DNA of 64,000 bases, from contig KB305899.1 in assembly GCA_000328365.1 (NCBI GenBank), positions 82,084 to 146,083 on the forward strand, in the 5' to 3' direction. This DNA is from Capitella teleta. Lineage: Eukaryota > Annelida > Polychaeta > Capitellidae. Below, piece after piece: positions 50,622 through 62,064 of the stretch. The notes below the pieces were generated by a model that was not told the origin of the DNA, made no database searches, and saw nothing but the letters and a program-made list of their open reading frames with translations. Within the stretch, counting starts at the first letter, position 1; each line of letters starts with the position of its first letter. The position numbers were made by a program, and so were the translations under genes.

Positions 50622-53600
50622 CTTATACGGTTTTTGCTTTTAAGATTTGTTTAAAGATCTGAAATATTCTCGCGGGTCCAGAAGGGATATGCCAATCTTC
50701 CAATCACATCCTTCTGCTACAAAAGAGTCAGGGCGAGAATGATCTGATGGTCAAGCAGTCAGACCAGTATCCACATCCATTTGGGTCAACACAGACACAC
50801 ACAAGATATCCAACGAGAGAGATCACACAGAATATATCCAAGTATTGTTTCTTCCTTTGAAGAGGTTATTCACTGAGGCAGCACACACACGAGAGCTTCA
50901 TGCAAGTCAGCTGCACGGCGTGCTCAAAAGCCTCCGCCAGTTGGATGCGCCTCTCTGCTCTGATTGGCTGACTAAGCTCTCTGGCTCCACCCTCCTTTCA
51001 AAATGCCGCGTTTGGAATTTAATTACACACGTGCAGTCACAGACACCGACAATGCACCCGCACCGCCGCTAAGACCGAACACTGCATGGGTCTAATCTCC
51101 TTGATGACTGTCCACCAATGGCATACACGTATGCTCAGTGACCGCAGTGCAATCCCTAGATTACATGAAGCCCTTTGCGGATGCCGCTCTCTGGTCCGCA
51201 AATCACCTTGAGATGTTGACTTGATGAGTTATTGTACAGGGAAAACATTATTGCGTCACCATAAACAGTTCACTCGAAAGGTTCATATGCAACTGATCCA
51301 GCTGCCGCTTGGTGGCATACCTTCCTTGATTACCTAACTCAGGTGTTCGTTCCGTCAGAAGAACAATCCGACGAAGGTCAACAACACAAACAACGCTACT
51401 GTTGGTAACAGCAGAACTTCAATCATAACGCACTCAGTAGACACAATCATAACGTAACGCCTCTCATTATGAGCCAGGTGATAGAAACGTGCCGTGACTC
51501 CTTCGTTGCTTTGATGTTGCTCCGATTAGCGCCCCATTTACCTCTTAACTGACGGTTACGTTGATCGCGATTCATCCCAGGTGTCTCCGCCCCTAGAATC
51601 TTCACAGCCCATTAAGCAGGGAGCGAGGCGATCATCGCTGTCAGGGTTGCCTGCGCTCACCTGCAGCTGCTTCCCACCAAAAGGTTGTACATTCACCTCA
51701 GCGGGATCAGCCGAAGAATTCCACAGAGATATATTGTAACCTCGAGTACAAGTATTCATGGAGTCGAATTTGTAATTGCGTGGACTTCAGATCTGAACAT
51801 TTTCAACTTTGCAAAACTCCCCCAGCCCCGCGGATTGATTTCCAGGATTCTCCCTTTCATCTATCTAAATTTTCCCTTCTGGTCTATCTTCCCTGTGTTT
51901 TTGTTGAAATGTCATAGTATGCCCGTATCTCTGTCTTATCTGGGGTGTGTTAATAGTTGCTCTCTTTAATGGTCATTCAAACCCATCTGTGTTGATCATC
52001 GAGGCGTTTGAGATTTTGGTGATAACAGATGTTTATATAGCATTGATTACAATAACATTACTATCATTATGCATGTACATGTATCTCGGTTTCACATCAT
52101 TTTGTTCTTTCATCGTGTTGTTATTTGTTTTGTTTTTTTTTTACCTTCAAATATTGCAGTAGACGTTACATCCACCTCATTACATTATATCATTATATTC
52201 ATTATATTATATAATGCACGAAATTTTAATTGCGTAAGATACTATTATAGCATTTTGTTCTTGTCATCTAGCTTCTCGAGTGTCAACATGATCGATTCGC
52301 CTGTCACTGCACTAACTGCGCTCTTCGACAAACTAATGAAACATATGATTGATTATTTCGTGAACTACTACTTCAGAAGTGCGACCTTTGTATTTCATAT
52401 ACGATGCTATACTTTTTCTCTCGGGTTTGTTTGAGTGTACTCCAAAGTGCAAAATCGATTCCTTTCTGACTACCTCTTCAGCCTCCATCTTACCCTGGGT
52501 GTCCTCAATTATTAGTTCTAGGCAACTCTCGAGTCTGTCATCAGCAACGTTGATCTGTTTATGGTGCATGCACCGATGAGAAGAGGAAGAAATAAACTGT
52601 GGAATTTCTTGTTCGAGTGGAACACAGCATTAGACGTGAAACTGATATCGCTCCCTACACAAGATGATAGATCAACTTTCTGCTCAGTTGCGACAGCAAC
52701 TTATCTAAGCAAAGTCGTTTTATTCATAAAGAGTGATTAAATTTGGTGCGAAATAGGATCCGAGGCGTCGGATTAAAGACACGTGTAGCAATGGAACATC
52801 AAAGAGAGCGACGTCGACCGCCAACGACCGCCTTCACGGGAACACGCTGCTGCTAAGCAAGCAACAGTGTGCGGTGGAGTGAAGGCTATAATGCCCGTAG
52901 TGTTTATCTGCTCTAGTGTTCCAGATGAAGTCCAGTGAATTTCAATAAAAACCACACCACTAATCAATTAACCTAATTAATGGACAACCCTGAAAACTAA
53001 ACAGAAGCTAATCGTAGCCCAGTACATGCTAAATACTAGTCATTATATCACACAAAATTGATAATATAAATTCTATGATTCCAAGATACTATAGATTTGA
53101 CTGGAAAATAGAATGCATTTACTCTCAAAGATTTGAAATGACACTGCTGGTCGTGCTGATGACCAAATTTATAGGCGAGTGTACTTGATTTGTCTTGGCA
53201 AATGAGCTCGGGTTCAATGCATGCAACCGCTTCCTGATCGGCTGAGGTATGTACATGTATATAGGTCAACGTCTCAAGAGCAGACGATGGCAAAAACCAT
53301 CCGCTTACTAGGTGTTACACATTGACCTAATATCATTGATATGTAACATAAGGGCATAATAAATTAGTATTCATGTACTGAATGGCATACAGTACACCAT
53401 TACACACGGCAGCACATCGTCCTAATAAGTGTGGCTGACGGTCAACTCACGTGACCCAAATGCATAATTATGGCCATTGCTTATTTACAAAGACAGTGAA
53501 ACGGTTCATAGTACATGAAATGTGTGAAGGCTTGGATTCTTGAATTACCTTCGTCAAAGAGCATGTTGAGATTGGATAAACAAATTCATTTGCTTTCTCA

Positions 53601-53919
53601 GGGGGTCAGATGTAGCATGCATGACCTGCCCCACATCTCTCCAGAGACTAACAAATACATTTCTCTAAATTCACGAGGTTTTATTCGATATCAAATAATT
53701 GTGAAATTGTACATGCTGTCTAATATATGATAATAATTATTAACTAACCATCGATGAATAAGCATAAACGTATTCTAAAAAGCACTTCGTCGAGACAAGC
53801 AACATGATCATTGAGTGCGTTATGAGTCCTCAGAAGTGCTTTATGATTCATGACAATCCTGCTCTCTGCTGCGTTGTGCCACAAGGGAAATTGATACGTG
53901 GCGATGCCCTGAGCGATTT
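50622..53919. other. Spacer between Ig-gene promoter and EF-hand gene
   Basis: The Ig-gene promoter should lie just above 50621. On its strand there is a CCAAT box (GTCAGCCAATCAGAG) near 50956-50970. One CATAACGCAC lies at 51424-51433 and an inverted copy at 53815-53824. No further gene recognised. Short frames at 51947-52579 are AT-rich and featureless. Confidence 0.5.
53680..53685 (-). terminator. Candidate polyadenylation signal of the EF-hand gene
   Basis: TTTATT on the plus strand is AATAAA on the gene's strand, 235 nt after the stop codon. It is the nearest match I found. Confidence 0.4.
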
Positions 53920-55502
53920 CTAAGAGTGGAAAACTTTCTCGATAAACTCCTCGTAGTCGAGTGTTCCAGAACCATCCGTGTCGACCAGCTCCATCATGCG
54001 GTTGATCTCATCCTCTGAAAAATGCTTGCCCATCTCGGCAAAGACCGCTTTCAGCTCCTTCTTGTCGATGACGCCGTTTCCGTCGACGTCGAAAGAGCGG
54101 AAGACGTAACGCATGGACGCCTGCCTATCAGCGGAAAAAACATAGTGATATTAGGCGCCCAATACCTTGCACATGCCTATTTTCAAGAGTAGAGTTGAAT
54201 GACCTTGGACAAATTGATCATCAAAGTACGTATATCCTCAGGATCCCCTAAGTTCAAAGGTTTAAAGGTTTAGGCCATGGTGATCGGTGACGTAACGTAC
54301 ATGAAAGTAAATTGGAAGTTACCAGGGTCCATTTAATTACATGCTATGTGTGTGTCAAAGTTCAAAGCAGACTGGTTAGGATACTTTAATTACTTGGCTG
54401 TAATTACATGTATATGATTCATTAAAATAATTTGCTTGCACTTTATGATATGCCAAAGACACACATTAAACTAAATACATGTAAACTACTCGTGCTGCGT
54501 GATTGCTCCCAGGTGAGTGAAACAGGTGTTTAAAACGTCACACTGCGAGCAAACACACGCATTGATGATGTAGGGTCTGGTCATACACGTGTGTAGCGTA
54601 GAAAACAAACTCAATCCTCGATTAAACTCCTTTGAAGAGCTCTTGAATTGAGGGTGTTCAAAGTGGCTTTAGTTGTATTTTTATTGAGTGAGTAATTCGA
54701 ATTCAAGGGCAAATAAACAAATGATATGAAAACATCCCTTGATGACCCCTTTGTTGTATCTTCACTTCACCCCTGGGTGAACTTCTCAATTTTATCATTA
54801 ATGTGCAAGGACGACCCCTCCGCTAAATACAGCTGGTGGGAGAGAGAGGATGGGAGGTACTTGCCCGTGAACTGAAGGAGGTTGCACTCCCATGGCTTCC
54901 AGGTACTCGTCCAGCGAGATCAGGTTGTCTCCCGATGTGTCCACACTCAGGAACATCCCCTGAATGGGAAAGACAACACTGTAGGTATATGCATGTAAAA
55001 ATAAGTGGATCTAAGTGTATTAAAACAGGATAGTTCATTCACATGGACATCTATTATTCAGATGATAGATTTGAACTGTTAAAATGGACTACATACCCAC
55101 CACGGGTCAGCCCCGTTTCATTCATCATGGTAAATACTCTATTTATATCTCTGAGGAATGCATGAATGCAAATTTATCTTATCGTTTGTGAGGTTCGAAA
55201 CCAAATTATGCTTACAAGATGGTGACCAACACTTCCAGTTCCTGTTAACGTGCCTTGACCTCACTAGTATAATCGATACGTATAAATGCATATATATGTA
55301 GCTGACATGACAAAATATATTGACAAGTATGCACATGTCGCAAATTGACATTAAGCAGCTAAAACACACCCACCCTCAGTTGGGAATCAGTTCCTCTGTA
55401 TCCTCTCTTCTTTAACATGGCCGACAGTTCTGCGAAGTCCAGTTGTCCACTTCCATCGGTGTCAGCTTCCCGGAAAAACCTTCCAAATCGTTCGGCTGAC
55501 AT
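53920..55502 (-). CDS. Four-EF-hand calmodulin/troponin-C-like Ca2+-binding protein
   Basis: Cytosolic calcium sensor. Exons 55374-55502, 54865-54959, 53920-54124, giving 142 residues, close to the 149-160 of calmodulin and troponin C. The start ATG at 55502 reads MSAERFGRFFREADTDGSG, 16 nt after a splice acceptor, so a 5' UTR exon lies upstream. EF loops: DTDGSGQLDFAE, DTSGDNLISLDE, DVDGNGVIDKKE, DTDGSGTLDYEE. All end in Glu, so all four should bind Ca2+; loop 2 has Asn in place of the usual Gly at position 6. Intron 2 (54125-54864) begins GC, not GT: only the GC donor (GG|gcaagt) keeps the frame. I cannot assign it to calmodulin, troponin C or a specific calmodulin-like subfamily. Confidence 0.9.
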
Positions 55503-56030
55503 ACTTCTTGACTTAGTTCTGAGGGAAGTAAAAATCTGAATGACAAGCGAAATGGCGCTTCTACCTTTTATGTTAAAGCGGGTTTTCTTCACCGACTGCA
55601 GTATTCACCAGCAGAAGAGATGGGTCAATGGTTTTACAGCTTTCAGTTTAAAAGGTGCTCATTCAGTTGAGGTTATTCCGAGTGTGTATATGTCCTGTTT
55701 AGTGCTCAGTATATCACAGTCGTATTAAGGATGCGCGCAAATTCATGTACACACGTTATGGTGCATACTCGAAACACACATGCATACCGCAGGCCATTGC
55801 ACTACAGCCTTCGCGTATGCGAGTAATCAGACTTCATGCTGGTTGAACTCTGGGTCATGATGTCCTGCCAATGAGTATATGAGCCAGTTCCGAACTATAG
55901 TGATCACCAGTTCGGCGTTAAAGCCAATCATTCTACAACAACTTGTTCTTTTATGTTACACGAAGTCCTAGAATATTACTCTTGAAATAGCTCACCTGTT
56001 TATGTTTTTGGCCGTGTTAATTTTGTTTAT
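55503..56030. other. 5' flank of the EF-hand gene
   Basis: No gene seen. It should hold the untranslated first exon and promoter of the EF-hand gene, read leftwards. No clear TATA or CCAAT box. Confidence 0.4.
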
Positions 56031-57420
<1,390 letters not shown>

Positions 57421-58832
57421 TCTCTTCTTCAGATCTGCTAGAATAGACTTTTAATTTGGCCTTTGCCCGATTTATTTATCAGATTGGAATTACATTTTTT
57501 TACAGATGACTTGTGAGTCACAGAAATTATTGCGGGCAGTATATTTCAACAAACACCGGTCATAAAGTTCTCTTGGTCGTTGTGGCATTGTTTGATTACA
57601 GCCAATTCCAAGAATTGGCTTTTGACCCCTTTTGACCCCTTTTGACCAAAGCATGATTGATTCCCCAAAAATGTGCGTTATCAGTATATCTTGCTGCACA
57701 TAATTATGTAATAATTTCGCATAAACTCGATTTCTAATGACGTAACACCTGAATGTCCAAGTTGATCACATGAAAGTCTGATTGTCACAAAGATAACTAA
57801 AATCAAGGAATTTGTTGGCTTTGACAGTTTTGTAATTTGTGTATTAGCGGACATGTCCTTTTGCAGCTCATGAACAAAGTTCAAAAGTATCCATTCAGTT
57901 TTACGCGCGCAAAAGTTGCAGCGACTCGAATGACGAATGACCTAAAAAAAAAGCGATTATAAAGATACCCCATTCCTATAAATGGAGTGTCTGGATGCTA
58001 GCTCTATATACATGTATAACATGAACTCAACATATACATTGTGCAAGGTGGAGTATCTGATTCAGACGACGATTCAGACGATTACCCTTCCCCCTTCTCA
58101 GGACGCAGATTATCACCATTGGTGGTATTTGTCTGAATTATCTGAATTGGGGAAAATGTGTCTGATCTACTGGAAGGAGTGACGTAGCTGGGCCACCTGG
58201 GAAGCTCTCTTCAGCATTCGGCTACTTTGATCTTTTTTATTTCAAGAAATAATCATCATTCTATCAATTATAACATTGCGGTGTGTGGAAGCCTAACTAT
58301 ATAAAATGTACATTAGTTTCCAGGCAGCCTATATACGTGCATCGAGCAATAACCCTAAACTATAAATTACTATAGTCATAGCCATTGTATGAGCATGCAC
58401 TATATTATCCCACGTTAGAACTGATACAACCCAGTCGGCGTATTCGATAATGTCCATTTCGTCATTTGATGGGCATTTTGGATGATTTATACATAGGATT
58501 CAACTGTTGTTTTGTAATATATATATACACTTTTATACCAAATTAAGGATGTGTTTTCCAGGCCTTAACGCATTCGTTAAAGCTCCACTGGCTTTGTACA
58601 ATTGCGAAATTAAAGTGAAAGATATTCACAATCATCACGAGCAGCATCTATTCAAAACATTTGCACTCACAAATCGTTAACCATTGTCAAAAACACATAA
58701 TGGCAGAGCAAGTCTATTCGGCGAACAGCTCAATTGTGCGAACACTAGCAGTTTATCAACGGCGGATTTTATCAGATAAGTTGATAAGAAGACTTCTTAA
58801 ACAGCCCCGCGTCTTCAGTGTTCGTCGTGACC
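57421..58832. other. Spacer and 5' flank of the membrane-protein gene
   Basis: AT-rich; no gene recognised. A short tandem TTTTGACCCC lies near 57618-57645. The run TAATATATATATAC near 58517 could be a TATA region for the downstream gene, but this is weak. Confidence 0.4.
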
Positions 58833-59186
58833 ATGCAAGCAGCCAACAGAGACACGCCTTCCTCAGCGTCCAGCAGCTGGAGGCTGGAGGACATTGTCCA
58901 TTCCATCGAGACTGTCGAGCTGGAAGGAAACACTCGGTGTAAATTCTCGGCACTTGTCGGCATCAGTAGCGTTGCTTATGTTGGGGCGCTGATTGTGTCT
59001 TACCTGGCCGCGGCGGGCAATACAGGTAATGCGCCACACTCAGAGTAAACTTGTTCATATGAACAAAATATACGATCATTGATATCTCCTGGATTGATAC
59101 TTGAGTCATCTTACTCGATCTGATAAGCTATAGCTGCTTTTATGGCATGAGTTGTATATTGAGTTAATGATGCATGAATATATGCT

Positions 59187-59222
<36 letters not shown>

Positions 59223-60109
59223 GAAAACTAATTGCACAATCATTTATCATTGCAGTACTGTTCCCCAACAGCACAGAGTTCGTCGACGAGCACTATCTTG
59301 TCGAGATAACACCATCGCCCCCGACATTCGCTCTTATGTGGACTCTGACGCATGCGTGGAACTTGGCATGGCTCATATACGTGGTGTCAATCGCAATCCG
59401 ATCTTCAAATTACGGCTCCCTGTGCGTGCTCCCCGGTCATGTCTCCGTCTTGATGTTTCCTTTCTTCATCGCTGCTTGCCTGGCTGATTCACTGTGGCTG
59501 GTGTTGCGCAACCACTTCATGCTCAGCCCATCTCTTGCAGTACTTTGCTTGAGCACAGCGTGCGCAATGGGCGCTTGCATTATCGCCCATCGCCAGCTGA
59601 GTCGTACCGGACTGCAACTGCTCACAATGAAATCAGGACCTGAGATCTGGTGGACGCGGATCCTGCTGCTCAACGGGCTGGCTCTGTATTTCGCCTGGCT
59701 GGCTACTCTCACCATCATCAACGCCTGCATTGTTATGACTTACGTCTTCGGAATTTCTCAGTCGATTGCCACCACGTACGGACTGTGCGCGACGGCAGTG
59801 CTCGCCACGGTGTGCGCCGTCTCAGATTGTTACTACTTGGATCGATTCACTCGCTACACCCTCAGTCCATATCTGGCCGTCATCGTCACGCTGTCCGGCA
59901 TTCTGAGCCGACACATTCTCTTGAAAAACAACAACACCGTACTCAATGTCTGCATGCTTTGTTGTTTCGCCGTGTTTTTCGTTGTTAGGGTGATCGTTAT
60001 GGTGACGAGGCACCGTTCTAAGGCGATCTTTCGCGATATCAGCATGGTTCAAAAGGGAGCGAGGAGGAATTATGGCTCCAATGAGTTCATGTCTATTACG
60101 GTCGCTTGA
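58833..60109 (+). CDS. Multi-pass membrane protein of an uncharacterised family (about 8 TM segments)
   Basis: Exons 58833-59025 and 59256-60109, 348 residues. The start ATG (MQAANRDTPSSASSSW) is preceded by an in-frame stop at 58785-58787. The nearer acceptor at 59223 would give an immediate stop, and the one at 59255 keeps the frame. Hydrophobic segments: KFSALVGISSVAYVGALIV, FALMWTLTHAWNLAWLIYVV, VSVLMFPFFIAACLADSLW, AVLCLSTACAMGACIIAH, RILLLNGLALYFAWLATLTI, ATAVLATVCAVSDCYYLD, YLAVIVTLSGILS, CCFAVFFVVRVIVMV. NGLALYFAW and the RYT-YL-V segment recall uncharacterised invertebrate proteins that I associate loosely with the TspO/tryptophan-rich fold, from memory and not proven. Function unknown. 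A 5' ATG at 58700 opens a different, overlapping frame (uORF) that would reduce translation. Confidence 0.85.
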
Positions 60110-60235
60110 TCTGCGACGAAATTGATTTCAATACTGCAGTATTTTCGACTCTTTTTGTTTCATTGTTGAGATAAGAGTTTTCACATAACGAAGTCATAAT
60201 TCGATCTCAAATGCATCTATTTATCTTATTTCTCG

Positions 60236-60241
60236 AATAAA
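60236..60241 (+). terminator. Polyadenylation signal AATAAA
   Basis: A canonical AATAAA lies 127 nt after the stop of the multi-pass membrane protein, followed by a T-rich stretch. Confidence 0.7.
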
Positions 60242-60299
60242 TTTTTTTTCATGTTAGTTTTTAGTTTTGAAAGTCAAATTCTGGCTTTATGTACATGAA

Positions 60300-60355
60300 T
60301 AGCCAACCAGAGGAACTCTACCTCTGACCCTTACCACTGAGCTAAACAGGTTACC
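60300..60355 (-). repeat. tRNA-derived fragment, possible SINE head
   Basis: The minus strand reads TTTAGCTCAGTGGTAAG, a textbook tRNA A box / D-arm. It is followed by a 5-bp stem AGAGG/CCTCT around a 7-nt loop. Position 33 of that loop is not T and there is no GGTTCGAATCC B box, so this is not a working tRNA gene. Confidence 0.35.
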
Positions 60356-61284
60356 TAAAACCGGTTACTCAAGGTAACAGCTAATTTAGTCGGCTATATT
60401 ATCAAAGAAACACTAAGGAGCATCGGGATGATCGAGTAAGCTTTGCATGCAATGCGATAAGTTTTTAAATCGCACAAAACCATGCGTGGAGTTGAAGACC
60501 CTATTCGTCCATACTGATATAGTATATATCCGGACAGTCCCGACACCCATCCATATAGCATACGGCATTGTTGACAGAGGGCCGTCATACCTCATCATAT
60601 GTTTTCTTTAAACCAACATACCCTTCCAAGTGGGATATTATGTCACCTCACATTAAACCTTTTGTCGATTGAATGTTGCCGACGAAAACACAAACTTTAG
60701 ATTAATTTCCCTTTCGATAATATGGGTGTGGTGTAAAAGCAATAATCAAATCTTCGAGGTCCGTTCCTCAGCGCAAAAACCAGTCAAGTTTTACTCTAAA
60801 AGGGGCACGGAACAAAACCTAAACGACGACTTGAAGCCAGTTGTAGAGGACACCTACATCAATATATCATCGGTGCCTTTTCTTCTGCAAGCAATTCAAA
60901 CACCCAGCGGTGGGTGGAGCGTCGAGTAGCATATTCCGCATTTGCCATGGTAATAACAGTTACATGAATCTTCCTTTCCGGTTCCAGAAAAGATTCCCAC
61001 AAAATCGGATTCCAATCCGTGGTTAACCCCTGGCCTTAAGAGATCTATTCAATGTAAAAATAAGCTATACTCTATTTAAGAACAGACCAAATTTATTTAA
61101 TAAAATTACATGTACATACAAAAGATATAAAAGAATATTTTAAAAACTCATTCAACGATTATTTCCTGAAATCATCAAAGACGTAAAAGTACCCTTTTCT
61201 TGTCCCTCGGAAGGATTAAAATTGATACGGTGTCCTGCACCACTTTTTGGGGTATTCAGATCGAAAACTCCCTCACTTTGGGCA

Positions 61285-61670
61285 ACCCACGTCTGTAAAA
61301 TAATATCAAATCTGTTGGAATTATGAAGAAAAAAAAATGTATCCAAAATTTGTAATAGAACAACATTATTTGCCCTTTATAATTCTTTTATCCATCCCTA
61401 CATTAACTATTGCAATAACATGTGGGGAAAATACAGCCAATGTGCATTTGCATACTGTTCTCCTTCAAAAGAGGGCTATACGTATTAAATGAAATCTTGG
61501 TTATCATGAACATACATGTAATAGTTTCTCATTTTCACATTTCCAAAATCGACAAGTTCACGATTTTAACAAGATTGTACATAACATTTGTAGTTGGATC
61601 TCGACCTGTCGTTGCCAAGGTTTTTACCAAACTCAATTACCTGTTTATATTTATGACCAGCAGCTGAAAG
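61285..61670 (+). pseudogene. Second LINE relic (C-terminal RT thumb region)
   Basis: Frame pieces IKSVGIMKKKK, LYNSFIHPYINYCNNMWGKY and LHTVLLQKRAIRI match the K-S-x-G-I, LYYSLIHPYLxYCxxVWG and LLQKRAIRII blocks found after the polymerase domain in CR1/L2/Jockey-type LINEs. Frames change between them, so it is dead. It differs from the copy at 56031-57420. Confidence 0.7.
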
Positions 61671-62064
61671 GCATGGCATGTTTTGCTGTGCGACTGCATG
61701 CATCTTGTTTCTACAACTGATATTACACGTAGAAAAAAAATCACTTGTGTATGCATGCATGAAGCTTTATAAATAAAAATAAAAAAAAATAAAAATAATA
61801 ATTGAAATGATTAATCAATCAAACTAATAAGATCGAATAAAACATAAATTGCGTAGGTATACCACGTGTATCTATTAAAAATATTTTATATTAAATTATA
61901 TATATAATGAATACAACACAATACAATATATAATACAATAAAATATAATATATACTTTTGTCCAGGTAAAAATTTCCCCAGTAAAAAATTGCATTATTAA
62001 TCCGCATGATTAATTGCTTATCCATCTATATTTTATCTTTGCGTTCCCAGTTAATGCAAACTGG
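61671..62064. other. AT-rich 3' flank of FEM1
   Basis: Very A+T-rich, with low-complexity AATA/TATA runs at about 61775-61960. It probably includes the FEM1 3' UTR, read leftwards. No gene seen. Confidence 0.5.

Larger units (their letters stand above)
60110..61284. other. Spacer after the membrane-protein gene
   Basis: Contains the polyadenylation signal at 60236-60241 and a tRNA-like A box on the minus strand at about 60331-60347. No gene recognised in the rest. Confidence 0.5.

Noticed and set aside
60300-60355. Functional tRNA gene on the minus strand
   Set aside because: Good A box but no B box, no paired acceptor stem and a wrong base at anticodon-loop position 33.
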